64,000 nucleotides of DNA from Streptomyces sp. NBC_00285 (GTDB lineage: Bacteria > Actinomycetota > Actinomycetes > Streptomycetales > Streptomycetaceae): positions 4,650,001-4,714,000 of the forward strand of contig NZ_CP108055.1 in NCBI RefSeq assembly GCF_036174265.1, given 5' to 3'. Under the pieces are notes generated by a model. That model ran no database searches and had not been told where the DNA came from. It saw only the letters and a list, made by a program, of their open reading frames with translations. A program made the translations under genes and the position numbers. This document shows, piece after piece, positions 51,100 to 60,061 of the stretch (position 1 is its first letter; each line of letters opens with the position of its first letter).

Positions 51100-51846
51100 T
51101 TGAGCGTTCCGTACGAGACCGCAGCGTACGAACCACCCGAGTCGCCCGAGTCTCCGGAGGAGCACCTCGCGCGACTCCTCGGTCGTGCCCTGAACTCCTT
51201 CGAGCTGCCCGACGAGACGATACGGCAGCTGGACTGCGCGCTGGCATACGACAGTTCGCTGCACTCCGCGCACCACAGCGCGGGCCTGCATCGCGAGACG
51301 TACCGACACACGTGGCTGCTCGCCGACGGCTCCGCGCTCACCCTGTGGGAGCTCGTCCACAACACCGCGCGGGGCAGCAACCCGCAGCACGAGGTGTACG
51401 TCGACGAGGAGGAGCTGCGGGCTGCGACCGCGCGACTGCCCTTACCGCCGGACGCACCGGACTTCGAGCTGCCGGTGACGGTGCAGCTCTCGCCCGTGCA
51501 CCCGCCGCGGCACTCCTATGTCCCCGACGACTCGGCGGACCACGCGCGCCGGCTCCTGCGTCGCGCGGAGAACGCGGACCGGCCCGGTCCGGAGACGGCC
51601 GACCGGCTGGCCGACGCGTGCGCGCACCAGATCACGCAGGCGTTCGGACGCCCGTGCCGGGCGGGGAGCGCCGGGCTGGGCTACTCGCTGTACGAGCACG
51701 CGTTTCTGCTGCGCGACGGCGCGGAGATGTCCCTGTGGGAGGTCGAGCACACGGCGACACCCGACGGACGGCACATGTGCGAGGTGTACATCAGCGAGGA
51801 CGCGGCCCGAGAGGCGATGGAGCGGCGCGCGTCGCAGGTCTTTTGA
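51100..51846 (+). CDS. DUF6227 family protein
   Basis: The 248-residue soluble product is one I recognise as the Streptomyces-restricted DUF6227 family. It has two similar halves: each contains a YRHTWLLADGSALTLWELVHNT / YEHAFLLRDGAEMSLWEVEHTA-type segment (both split here) followed by E-V-Y-[VI]-[DS]-E, suggesting an internal duplication. TTG start at 51100 with GGGAG 6 nt upstream. Function unknown. Confidence 0.8.
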   Translation: MSVPYETAAYEPPESPESPEEHLARLLGRALNSFELPDETIRQLDCALAYDSSLHSAHHSAGLHRETYRHTWLLADGSALTLWELVHNTARGSNPQHEVYVDEEELRAATARLPLPPDAPDFELPVTVQLSPVHPPRHSYVPDDSADHARRLLRRAENADRPGPETADRLADACAHQITQAFGRPCRAGSAGLGYSLYEHAFLLRDGAEMSLWEVEHTATPDGRHMCEVYISEDAAREAMERRASQVF

Positions 51847-51929
51847 GCGACCCCGCTCCTGCCCCTCCCACAACGCACAACCCGGGCCCGGACCGGCCCG
51901 CCCCGCGGCGCGGTGGATCCGGTGAAGTG

Positions 51930-52187
51930 TCAGCGGCCGCCGACGAGTTGTCGTACGAGACCCGCGAACGCGACCTTCTCCGCCGTTGTCAGCTCGACGG
52001 TCTCCAAGTGGGGGGCCTCCCGACGTTGGTGCGGGAGCGCGGGCAGGGAACGGGCGGCGGCACGCCGGGCGGTGGCCTCGAAACGGCCGCGGCGCAGCAT
52101 GAAAACCAGGCAGACCGACCAGGCGAGGGTCACCAGGACGAGCAGGGTCATCGCCAGCAACTGGTCGAGGGAGACGTGCTCAGGCAT
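51930..52187 (-). CDS. small single-span membrane protein
   Basis: The 85-residue product has one N-terminal membrane segment (LLAMTLLVLVTLAWSVCLVF, ~residues 10-29), an Arg-rich cytoplasmic stretch and a C-terminal helix (ELTTAEKVAFAGLVRQLVGGR in part). ATG at 52187. No family recognised. It is convergent with DUF6227 and lies downstream of the fru operon terminator. Confidence 0.65.
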   Translation of the reverse strand: MPEHVSLDQLLAMTLLVLVTLAWSVCLVFMLRRGRFEATARRAAARSLPALPHQRREAPHLETVELTTAEKVAFAGLVRQLVGGR

Positions 52188-52203
52188 GCGGTCCAGTAGA
52201 CAC

Positions 52204-52233
52204 CACGGTCCGGGACCTGGGTCCCGGACCGTG
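52204..52233. terminator. fru operon terminator (14-bp perfect stem)
   Basis: CACGGTCCGGGACC (52204-52217) pairs perfectly with 52220-52233, with a 2-nt loop, 54 bp after the fruA stop in the leftward direction. Confidence 0.75.
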
Positions 52234-52286
52234 ACGTATCTCGCAGGTGCCGTGAACTGCTCACAGCCGCCCCAAAGGGGCAGGGA

Positions 52287-54380
52287 TCACGCGGCGACCG
52301 GCTGCTTCCGCTCGGACGCCGGGGTGTCCGCGTCCCCCGTCGCCACAGTGGCCGCGGTCCCCGTGGCCGGCTTGCGCATGCTCTTCAGGACGACCACCAG
52401 CGCGGTCGTGACGCACACGCCCGCCGCGATGGCGATCAGGTAGAGGAACGGGCTGCCGATCAGCGGGACCACGAAGATGCCGCCGTGCGGGGCACGCAGG
52501 GTGGCGCCGAAGGCCATCGACAGAGCGCCGGTGACCGCGCCGCCCGCCATCGAGGCCGGGATGACCCGCAGCGGGTCCGCCGCCGCGAACGGGATCGCGC
52601 CCTCGGAGATGAAGGAGGCGCCCAGGACCCAGGCGGCCTTGCCGTTCTCGCGCTCGGTCTGCGTGAAGAGCTTCTTGCGGACGGTGGTCGCCAGAGCCAT
52701 GCCCAGCGGCGGGACCATGCCCGCGGCCATCACGGCGGCCATGACCTTCATCGCGGAGTCGCTCGGGGTCTGGACTGCGATGCCGGAGGTCGCGAAGGCG
52801 TACGCGACCTTGTTGACGGGGCCGCCGAGGTCGAAGCACATCATCAGGCCGAGGAGGACGCCGAGCAGGATGGCGTTGGTGCCGGAGAGGCCGGAGAGCC
52901 AGTCCGTCATGCCCTTCTGGGCCTCGGCGATGGGCTTGCCGACCACGACGAACATCAGGAAGCCGACGACCAGCGAGGAGATCAGCGGGATCACCACCAC
53001 CGGCATGATGCCGCGCAGCACCGGTGGGATCCTGATCCGCTGGATCGCGAGGACCACGCCACCCGCCAGCAGACCGGCGACCAGACCGCCGAGGAAGCCG
53101 GCGGCGATGTTGGAGGCGATCATGCCGCCGACGAATCCGGGGACAAGGCCGGGTCGGTCCGCCATGCCGTAGGCGATGTATCCGGCCAGGACCGGGATGA
53201 GGAACCCGAAGGCGACCTGGCCGATCTGGAACAGCAGGGCGCCCCAGCTGTCGATCTCGGTCCAGGAGAAGTGCTTCATGACCGACGGTGCACTGGCGAT
53301 CTGCCAGCCGCCGATCGCGAAGCCGAGGGCGAGCAGCAGACCGCCCGCGGCGACGAACGGGACCATGTAACTCACGCCGGTCATCAGCCACTTGCGGAGC
53401 TTGGTGCCGTAGCTGTCGCCGGACTCGCCGGCCCGCTCGACCGGCGTCCCGGCGCCCGAGGCGGCGCCCGCCGTCACCTCGCCGCGCGCGGCCTTCCCAC
53501 GCACCTGGGTGATCAGCTCGGCGGGCCGGCTGATGCCCGCCTTCACACCGACGTCGACGGTCGGCTTCCCGGCGAAGCGGTCCTTGTCGCGTACGGGGAC
53601 GTCGTGCGCGAAGATCACGCCGTCCGCATCTGCGATGACCGCCGGATCGAGCCGGGTGAAGCCGGCCGAGCCCTGCGTCTCGACGACGAGTTCGACACCG
53701 GCCTCGCGGCCCGCGTTCTCCAGGGACTCGGCCGCCATGTAGGTGTGGGCGATGCCGGTCGGGCAGGAGGTGACGGCGACGATCCGGAAGGGGGCCTCCG
53801 GAACGCCGGGAGCGGGGTCGGCCGTTGCGGCATCGGCGGAGGCCGCCGCCGATGCCGCAACGGAGTCTTCGGTGGCGCCCGCGGTGGCCCCGCCGGATGC
53901 GTCGGCCTCGCCGACCTCGGTGGCGCCTTCCGCAGGCGTCTGGTCCCCGCGGATCAGTGCCGCCGCGCTCGCCGCGTCCCCCGCCGACCGCAGCGCGTCC
54001 GTGAACTCGGTGTTCATCAGCTGCCGCGCGAGCGAGGACAGGATGGTCAGGTGGGCGTCGTCCGCGCCGGCCGGTGCGGCGATCAGGAAGATCAGGTCGG
54101 CGGGGCCGTCCGCCGCGCCGAAGTCGATACCGGCGGCACTGCGGCCGAAGCCGAGCGTGGGCTCGGTGACGTGAACGCTCCGGCAGTGCGGGATGCCGAT
54201 GCCGCCGTCGAGGCCGGTCGGCATCTGGGCTTCGCGGGCGGCCACGTCGGCGAGGAAGCCCTCCAGGTCGGTCACCCGGCCCAGGGCCACCATGCGCTCG
54301 GCGAGGGCACGTGCCGCCGCTTCCTTGGTGTCGGCGGACAGGTCGAGATCGACCAGGTCCGCGGTGATCATGTCGCTCAT
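52287..54380 (-). CDS. fruA: PTS fructose transporter subunit IIABC
   Basis: It phosphorylates fructose to fructose-1-phosphate during uptake. The 697-residue product has IIA first (phospho-His in GIPHCRSVHV, ~residue 66), an Ala-rich linker, IIB (phospho-Cys in VTSCPTGIAHTYMAAESLE) and the membrane IIC from about residue 330 (GVSYMVPFVAAGGLLLALGFA in part). ATG at 54380. It follows fruK after 157 bp that contain a small GC-rich hairpin (54497-54514). Confidence 0.94.
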   Translation of the reverse strand: MSDMITADLVDLDLSADTKEAAARALAERMVALGRVTDLEGFLADVAAREAQMPTGLDGGIGIPHCRSVHVTEPTLGFGRSAAGIDFGAADGPADLIFLIAAPAGADDAHLTILSSLARQLMNTEFTDALRSAGDAASAAALIRGDQTPAEGATEVGEADASGGATAGATEDSVAASAAASADAATADPAPGVPEAPFRIVAVTSCPTGIAHTYMAAESLENAGREAGVELVVETQGSAGFTRLDPAVIADADGVIFAHDVPVRDKDRFAGKPTVDVGVKAGISRPAELITQVRGKAARGEVTAGAASGAGTPVERAGESGDSYGTKLRKWLMTGVSYMVPFVAAGGLLLALGFAIGGWQIASAPSVMKHFSWTEIDSWGALLFQIGQVAFGFLIPVLAGYIAYGMADRPGLVPGFVGGMIASNIAAGFLGGLVAGLLAGGVVLAIQRIRIPPVLRGIMPVVVIPLISSLVVGFLMFVVVGKPIAEAQKGMTDWLSGLSGTNAILLGVLLGLMMCFDLGGPVNKVAYAFATSGIAVQTPSDSAMKVMAAVMAAGMVPPLGMALATTVRKKLFTQTERENGKAAWVLGASFISEGAIPFAAADPLRVIPASMAGGAVTGALSMAFGATLRAPHGGIFVVPLIGSPFLYLIAIAAGVCVTTALVVVLKSMRKPATGTAATVATGDADTPASERKQPVAA

Positions 54381-54537
54381 CGCGGGCTCCTTCGCACGCG
54401 TATCGCCCGGGGAGTGGAATGGGCGGGAGGAGTGGGGACGGGGGTGACGCGGTGTCGCGTCGCAAAAACGGTTACGGAAAAGGCGAGTAAGGGGGAGCCC
54501 CGCCGCGTCGGGGCCGTTCCGCACGGCGGGTGGGCCG

Positions 54538-55485
54538 TCATGACACCGGCTCCTTCAGTACGCGGTCCACCGGCACCTCGGCCGTGACGGTCACCGCGGA
54601 CGGGGTCAGGTCCGCCGGTGTCGGCATCACACTGCCGGGCAGCTGGACGGCCGCCGCGCCGTGGGCGACCGCGGAGGCGAGTGCCTCGGGGCCGCTGCCG
54701 CCGGCGATCAGGAAACCGGCGAGCGAGGAGTCACCGGCACCGACGTTGCTGCGTACGGCGTCGACGTGCGCGCTGCCGAACCAGACGCCCGTGGCGTCGA
54801 CGAGCAGTTGTCCGTCCGCACCCAGGCTCGCGAGCACGGCACGGGCGCCCATCTCGCGCAGTTCCTCGGCCGCCTTCACGGCGTCGCCCACCGTGGCGAG
54901 GGGGCGTCCGACGGCCTCCGCGAGCTCCTCGGCGTTCGGCTTCACCACGTCGGGCCGTTCCCGCAGGGCCTCCAGCAGCGCGCGTCCCGAGGTGTCCAGC
55001 GCGATCCGCGCTCCCCCGGCGTGCGCCCGTGCGACCACCTCGGCGTACCAGGACGGCGCGAGCCCACGGGGCAGACTCCCGCAGCACGCGATCCACGACG
55101 CGTCGCGTGACTGCTCGCGCACGGTCTCCAGCAGCAACTCCTGCTCGCGGGCCGAGAGTTCGGGACCCGGCGCGTTGATCTTCGTGAGCACCCCGTCCGA
55201 CTCCGCGAGTGCGATGTTCGACCGGGTCGCGCCGGCGACCGGCACCGGTGCGACCTCGATGCCCTGCGCGTCGAGCAGATCCGCCACGAGCGCTCCCGGC
55301 GCGCCGCCGAGCGGCAGGACGGCGACCGTGCGCTGCCCTGCGGCGGCCACGGCACGCGAGACGTTGACGCCCTTGCCGCCGGGGTCCATGCGTTCACCGG
55401 TGGCGCGGATGACCTCGCCGCGCTCCAGCGACGGGACCTCGTACGTACGGTCCAGAGACGGGTTCGGGGTGACGGTGAGGATCAT
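54538..55485 (-). CDS. fruK: 1-phosphofructokinase
   Basis: It converts fructose-1-phosphate to fructose-1,6-bisphosphate. The 315-residue PfkB-family product has TVTPNPSLDRTYEV, the sugar-site GGKGVNVSRA and the C-terminal anion-hole NVGAGDSSLAGFL (GAGD). ATG at 55485 overlaps the fruR stop as ATGA, so the two are coupled. Confidence 0.94.
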   Translation of the reverse strand: MILTVTPNPSLDRTYEVPSLERGEVIRATGERMDPGGKGVNVSRAVAAAGQRTVAVLPLGGAPGALVADLLDAQGIEVAPVPVAGATRSNIALAESDGVLTKINAPGPELSAREQELLLETVREQSRDASWIACCGSLPRGLAPSWYAEVVARAHAGGARIALDTSGRALLEALRERPDVVKPNAEELAEAVGRPLATVGDAVKAAEELREMGARAVLASLGADGQLLVDATGVWFGSAHVDAVRSNVGAGDSSLAGFLIAGGSGPEALASAVAHGAAAVQLPGSVMPTPADLTPSAVTVTAEVPVDRVLKEPVS

Positions 55486-56243
55486 GCGCGCACTACTTCC
55501 GTGCCGCCGCGTTCGATGGCGGCGGTGTCTTCGGGGCTCAGCCCGCTGTCGGTGATCAGCAGGTCCACGTCGCCCAGGTCGCCGAAGCGGGCGAAGTGCT
55601 CCTGGCCGTGCTTGGCGGAGTCGGCGAGGAGGACCACGCGGCGGGCGGCGCCGATCGCCGCGCGCTTGACCGCGGCCTCGGCGAGGTCGGGGGTGGTGAG
55701 GCCGTGCTCGGCGGAGAAGCCGTTGGCCGCCACGAACAGCACGTCGGCCCGGATCTCGCCGTACGCCCTGAGCGCCCAGGCGTCGACGGCGGCGCGCGTA
55801 CGGTGCCGTACCCGCCCTCCGACGAGGTGGAGCTGGATGCCGGGGTGGTCCGCGAGACGGGCCGCGATCGGCAGGCTGTGCGTGACGACGGTGAGCGAGG
55901 CCTCCAGCGGTACGGCGGCGGCCAGGCGGGCGACGGTCGTACCGGCGTCGAGGATCAGGGTGCCCTCGGTCGGCAGTTCGGCGAGGGCCGCCTTGGCGAT
56001 GTTGTCCTTCTCGTCGGCGGCCGTCGTCTCGCGCTCGGCGAGGTCCGGCTCGAAGTCGAGGCGCCCGGCCGGGATGGCCCCGCCGTGCACCCGGCGCAGC
56101 AGCCCAGCGCGGTCGAGGGCCTTCAGGTCCCGGCGGATCGTCTCGGCCGTGACCTGGAACTCCTCGGCCAGCGAGACGACGTCCACCCGCCCGCCGTCAC
56201 GCGCGAGCCGGAGGATCTCCTGCTGCCGCTCCGGTGCGTACAT
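55482..56243 (-). CDS. fruR: DeoR-family regulator of the fructose operon
   Basis: The 253-residue repressor has the DeoR helix-turn-helix (ERQQEILRLARDGGRVDV, LAEEFQVTAETIRRDLKAL, RVHGGA) and a C-terminal sugar-phosphate sensing domain (ILDAGTTVARLA, GGRVRHRTRAAVD, FVAANGFS). First gene of fruR-fruK-fruA; it probably represses its own operon until fructose-1-phosphate binds. ATG at 56243. Confidence 0.92.
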   Translation of the reverse strand: MYAPERQQEILRLARDGGRVDVVSLAEEFQVTAETIRRDLKALDRAGLLRRVHGGAIPAGRLDFEPDLAERETTAADEKDNIAKAALAELPTEGTLILDAGTTVARLAAAVPLEASLTVVTHSLPIAARLADHPGIQLHLVGGRVRHRTRAAVDAWALRAYGEIRADVLFVAANGFSAEHGLTTPDLAEAAVKRAAIGAARRVVLLADSAKHGQEHFARFGDLGDVDLLITDSGLSPEDTAAIERGGTEVVRA

Positions 56244-56351
56244 GTCCGTTCGCCTCCGACTATGCCCGAACGTGTGGTTTCAACCGGAGGCTACGCCCAG
56301 ATTTCCAGAAAGTAAACAGGTTCGGGCGCGATCCGGGCATGAACGGACTTT

Positions 56352-56533
56352 CGGCGGTGCCGGACCGATGCACGACATGTCGGCAGTACCGGACCCCTGC
56401 ACGGGCTGTCGGCAGCACCCGGACACCGTGCCCGGGCCTCCGCCGGTGCCCGGACACGACATCCGGACCTCCGCCAGCACCCGGACACCACGCCCGGGCT
56501 CCCGCCAGCACCCGGACACAACACCCGGCCCAG
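56352..56533. repeat. six degenerate tandem repeats of 29-31 bp
   Basis: Units start at 56352, 56381, 56410, 56441, 56472 and 56503; the first two are 29 bp and the rest 31 bp. Each opens with CGSCRGYRC, continues with CCGGAC and ends in a pyrimidine-rich CTS. Units 5 and 6 are the most alike. Units are contiguous with no spacers, so this is not CRISPR. The array sits in the 412-bp gap between the fruR start and the DHA2 exporter terminator, which shows no gene. Confidence 0.8.
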
Positions 56534-56615
56534 CAGCAGGAAGGGAGCCGGACACCGCACCCTGAGCCCGCGCCCTGCCCCCGCATCCGTACACGGCTCC
56601 CTGACACAGCACAAA

Positions 56616-56643
56616 GGCCCGGCATCTCGAAAGATGCCGGGCC
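56616..56643. terminator. terminator of the DHA2 exporter gene
   Basis: GGCCCGGCATCT (56616-56627) pairs perfectly with 56632-56643 around a CGAA tetraloop. It lies 12 bp beyond the exporter stop. Confidence 0.8.
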
Positions 56644-56655
56644 CGCGTGTCGACC

Positions 56656-58203
56656 TCACACCGGCTGTGGCTCCCGCTCCTCCTCCGCCGCCGGAAGCTC
56701 CGAGGTTCCCTCGGCCCCCTCCACGTCCTGCGCTGGGCGCTTCGGCAGCGCGAACATCAGCAGGAAGATGACGGCCATCACCGCGGCGACCCATCCGAGC
56801 GCGTGCTGGAAGGCGTCCACGAAGGCCGGTCCCACCTCGACGGGCCGTACGTCGTCCGGGACGACTCCGAAGAACACGACCGACACCAGCCCGAGCCCGA
56901 GCGCGTTGCCCATCTGCTGCACGGTGTTGATGAGTCCGGATGCCGAACCGGCGTGCTCGCGCGGCACCTCCGAGAGCACCGCGTCCGTCAGCGGCGCGAC
57001 GATCAGCCCCATGCCGACCCCCATCACGACCAGCGGCAACGCCATCTGCCACGAGCTGATCCCCATGCCGTACCGGTCGGCCTCCCACAGGTAGAGGAGC
57101 ACACCCACCGCCATCAGCAGCGCGCCGGCCTGGAGCACCTTGCGCCCGAAGCGCGGGACGAGCTGCTGCACCGAGAGACCCGCGGCGATGGAGACAGCGA
57201 GCGAGAACGGCACCCCGGTCAGCCCCGCCCGCAGCGGGCTCCAGCCCAGGCCGGTCTGCATGTACAGCGTCCACACCAGGAAGAAGATGCCGAGCCCGAC
57301 ACCGAACACGGTCTGCACCGCGATGCCGGCGGCGAAGCTCTTCACCTTGAACAACGACAGCTCGACCAGCGGCGACCCGTCCCGCGCGGCCTTCCGCTTC
57401 TCGTAGGCCACCAGCGCGGCGAAGACGAGGGGCGCGGCGGCCATCGACATGTTCCCCCACAGCGGCCAGTCCAGCTCCTCGCCGCGGGTCAGCGGATAGA
57501 GCAGCATCAGCAGGCCGAGCACCACCAGGCCCACGCCCACCAGGTCCAGTTTCAGCGCCCGCGGCGCCTTGGACTCGGTGATGAAACGGCTGCCGAGCAC
57601 CAGTCCCGCGATGCCGACCGGCAGGTTGATGAGGAAGATCGGCCGCCATTCGAGACCGAACAGGTTCCACTCCGTCAGCAGCGCGCCGAGGAGCGGACCG
57701 GACACCGCGCCGAGCCCGACGACCGCGCCGAACAGCCCGAACACCTTCCCCCGCTCGTGCGCGGGGAAGGTCGCGTGCACGATCGACAGCACCTGCGGCA
57801 CCATCATCGCCGCCATGCCGCCCTGCAGGATCCGGGCGGCGACCAGCACATCCGGGTTCGGGGCGAGACCGCACAGCGCGGAGGCGACGGTGAAGCCACC
57901 GATCCCGAAGAGGAACAGCCGCTTGCGCCCGTGGATGTCACCGAGCCGCCCGCCGGTGATCAGCCCGGCGGCGAAGGCGAGGGCGTAACCGGCGGTGATC
58001 CACTGGATCTGGCTGACGGAGGCGCCCGAGTCCTGCCGGATCGACGGGATGGCGATGTTGACGATCGTGACGTCGACGAGGTCCATGAAGGCCGCGGTCA
58101 TCACGATGGCGAGGGCGAACCAGCGACGCCGGTCGCCTGCGGCGGACTGCGTGCCGGGCTGGGCGTCGGGAGTGCCCGAAAGGGTGGTCTCGCTTGAGGT
58201 CAT
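56656..58203 (-). CDS. DHA2-type MFS drug exporter (14 TM)
   Basis: The 515-residue protein has 14 hydrophobic segments and DHA2 motifs: DVTIVNIAIPSI in helix 1, GRLGDIHGRKRLFL between helices 2 and 3 and a motif C-like GAVVGLGAVSGPLLGALL. Probably a proton-driven multidrug or antibiotic exporter. ATG at 58203; a 16-bp palindrome abuts the start and the divergent WYL regulator lies 62 bp away. Confidence 0.9.
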   Translation of the reverse strand: MTSSETTLSGTPDAQPGTQSAAGDRRRWFALAIVMTAAFMDLVDVTIVNIAIPSIRQDSGASVSQIQWITAGYALAFAAGLITGGRLGDIHGRKRLFLFGIGGFTVASALCGLAPNPDVLVAARILQGGMAAMMVPQVLSIVHATFPAHERGKVFGLFGAVVGLGAVSGPLLGALLTEWNLFGLEWRPIFLINLPVGIAGLVLGSRFITESKAPRALKLDLVGVGLVVLGLLMLLYPLTRGEELDWPLWGNMSMAAAPLVFAALVAYEKRKAARDGSPLVELSLFKVKSFAAGIAVQTVFGVGLGIFFLVWTLYMQTGLGWSPLRAGLTGVPFSLAVSIAAGLSVQQLVPRFGRKVLQAGALLMAVGVLLYLWEADRYGMGISSWQMALPLVVMGVGMGLIVAPLTDAVLSEVPREHAGSASGLINTVQQMGNALGLGLVSVVFFGVVPDDVRPVEVGPAFVDAFQHALGWVAAVMAVIFLLMFALPKRPAQDVEGAEGTSELPAAEEEREPQPV

Positions 58204-58219
58204 GTCGTAAAGCTACGAC
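58204..58219. promoter_or_regulatory. inverted repeat GTCGTA-N4-TACGAC, candidate operator
   Basis: Perfect 6-bp arms directly upstream of the exporter ATG in the 62-bp divergent region with the WYL regulator. A regulator bound here would cover the exporter's SD and start region. Confidence 0.45.
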
Positions 58220-58265
58220 CCCATTAGGTCAGATCGTGTCCTACTTCTACGGCATCCTCGAACCC

Positions 58266-59243
58266 ATGACCACGGACACCCCGGCACGGCTCCTGACGCT
58301 CCTCTCCCTCCTCCAGACGCCCCGTGAATGGCCGGGCGGCGAGCTCGCCGACCGCCTCCAGGTCTCCCGCCGCACGGTCCGCCGGGACATCGACCGGCTG
58401 CGCGAACTGGGCTATCCCGTCCAGGCGACCAAGGGTTCGGACGGCGGCTACCGGCTCGTCGCGGGCAAGGCCATGCCCCCGCTGGTCCTCGACGACGAGG
58501 AGGCGGTGGCCATCGCGGTCGGGCTGCGGGCGGGAGCGGGACACGCGGTCGAGGGCATGGACGAGGCGTCCGTACGGGCGCTGGCGAAACTGGAGCAGGT
58601 CCTGCCCTCCCGGCTGCGGCACCGGGTGTCCACCCTCCAGGCCGCGACGACTCCGCTGCTCAGCGGGGACGGGGCGAGCATCGCGACCGAGACGCTGACC
58701 GTGATGGCGTCCACGGTGGCCGGGCACGAGCGGCTGCGGTTCGGCTACCGGGCACGCGACGGGGCCGAGTCACGGCGCCTCGTGGAGCCGTACCGTCTGG
58801 TCTCCACCGGGCAGCGGTGGTACCTCGTCGCCTACGACCTCGATCGCGGCGACTGGCGGACCTTCCGGGTCGACCGGGTGAACGACCCCTTCGCCACCGG
58901 CGCGCGGTTCACTCCGCGGGAGCTGCCTACGGGGAGTGCGGCGGAGTATCTGCGGCAGTCGATGCACCGGCGGCAGGAGACGTACGAGATCGTCGTGACG
59001 TTCGAGGCCGATGTGACGGTGGTGGCCGCTCGGGTGCCGGCGTGGATGGGGGTGCCGGAGTCCCTCGGGGAGGGGCGGTGCCGACTGCGGGCCACTGTGG
59101 GGGACGCGGTGGAGTGGATGGCGGTGCGGTTGGCCATGACAAGGGTGGAGTTCACGGTGCAGGAGCCTGCGGCGCTTGTGGAGGCCGTACGGGAGCTGGG
59201 TGGGCGGTTGATGCGGTCGGTGGGGTCGGTGGGCTCGGGGTGA
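58266..59243 (+). CDS. WYL-domain transcriptional regulator
   Basis: The 325-residue product has an N-terminal HTH_11 (LLTLLSLLQTPREWPGGELADRL, split; VSRRTVRRDIDRLRELGYPV), a WYL ligand-sensing domain (RLVEPYRLVSTGQRWYLVAYDL, split) and a C-terminal WCX domain. ATG at 58266. It diverges from the DHA2 exporter and is its likely ligand-responsive regulator. Confidence 0.9.
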   Translation: MTTDTPARLLTLLSLLQTPREWPGGELADRLQVSRRTVRRDIDRLRELGYPVQATKGSDGGYRLVAGKAMPPLVLDDEEAVAIAVGLRAGAGHAVEGMDEASVRALAKLEQVLPSRLRHRVSTLQAATTPLLSGDGASIATETLTVMASTVAGHERLRFGYRARDGAESRRLVEPYRLVSTGQRWYLVAYDLDRGDWRTFRVDRVNDPFATGARFTPRELPTGSAAEYLRQSMHRRQETYEIVVTFEADVTVVAARVPAWMGVPESLGEGRCRLRATVGDAVEWMAVRLAMTRVEFTVQEPAALVEAVRELGGRLMRSVGSVGSG

Positions 59244-59270
59244 GGTTGTGCCGGGGCGGTTGTCGGGACC

Positions 59271-59945
59271 TCACACCCTCTCCGCCCCGTCCGCCCCCGC
59301 CGCCGCCCCCGCCGCCCCCAGGAATCCGCCCACCGCCTCCAGGTTCCGCAGGGCCAGCTCGACCACTTCCTCCACCGGTCCCTCGCCCGCCGCCCAGGTC
59401 TCGACTGCCGTGCGGACCGCTGCGCTTGCCACAGCTGAGGTGAAGCGCAGGTTCGGGAGGTTCGTTCGGTTCGCCAGGACCTGTGACAGGCGGTGTTCCG
59501 AGGAGTGGCAGACCTCTGCCCATACCCGGCGCAGGGCCGGCTCGGAGGTGGCCAGGCGGATGAGAGGGCGGGCCCAGGTCCAGGACGCGGCGGGGATGCC
59601 GGCGTCGGGAGTGAGGGTGCGGCGGACTCCGTGGGCCAGGGCCTCGGCGACGGACAACTCCGCGGGAGCCGCCGCGACCACGTCCGCCCAGAGGTGCGCG
59701 CCGGCCGCGTACAGCGGCGCCACCGCCTCCTCCTTTGTCGCGAAGTAGCGGTAGAAGGTGCGCGGAGCCACGCCGGCCGCCTGCGCGATGTCCTCGGCGC
59801 GGGTGGCTCGCAGGCCCTGTCTCACGAAGAGTTCCCCGGCCGCACGGGCGATCTCCGTCCGGGTCGCCGCCTTGCGCCGCTCGGTCAGCGAAACGGCCGG
59901 TGAAGGGGCTGGGGAACCATGCGACGCGCTGCTCACGTTCGGCAC
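59271..59945 (-). CDS. TetR-family regulator next to hrdD (SCO3201-like)
   Basis: The 224-residue product has the TetR HTH (IARAAGELFVRQGLRATRAEDIAQ, split; AAGVAPRTFYRYFATKEE) and a divergent C-terminal domain. GTG at 59945. From memory the S. coelicolor gene in this position, SCO3201, strongly represses antibiotic production and development when overexpressed. A 15-bp palindrome 12 bp upstream supports autoregulation. Confidence 0.87.
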   Translation of the reverse strand: MPNVSSASHGSPAPSPAVSLTERRKAATRTEIARAAGELFVRQGLRATRAEDIAQAAGVAPRTFYRYFATKEEAVAPLYAAGAHLWADVVAAAPAELSVAEALAHGVRRTLTPDAGIPAASWTWARPLIRLATSEPALRRVWAEVCHSSEHRLSQVLANRTNLPNLRFTSAVASAAVRTAVETWAAGEGPVEEVVELALRNLEAVGGFLGAAGAAAGADGAERV

Positions 59946-59957
59946 GCTATGCCGATG

Positions 59958-59972
59958 TGACAGAATCTGCCA
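59958..59972. promoter_or_regulatory. TetR operator candidate TGACAGA-A-TCTGCCA
   Basis: A 15-bp near-palindrome (one mismatch) 12 bp upstream of the TetR GTG. Its form, TGRCAGA-N-TCTGYCA, is typical for Streptomyces TetR repressors acting on their own genes. Confidence 0.6.
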
Positions 59973-59974
59973 TC

Positions 59975-60015
59975 CGGCAGGTCACCCCGTGGTTCAGGTA
60001 CGGGGTGACCTGCCG
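59975..60015. repeat. 16-bp perfect inverted repeat between the TetR gene and hrdD
   Basis: 59975-59990 (CGGCAGGTCACCCCGT) pairs perfectly with 60000-60015 around a 9-nt loop. It abuts the TetR operator. It may end hrdD transcription or form a structured 5' leader for the TetR gene. Confidence 0.65.
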
Positions 60016-60061
60016 TTCGCGTACGGCCGGACCCGCAGGCCCCAGGCCCCGCACGAGAAGA

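Noticed and set aside
56352..56533. CRISPR array
   Set aside because: Units are contiguous and degenerate with no unique spacers, and no cas genes are present.
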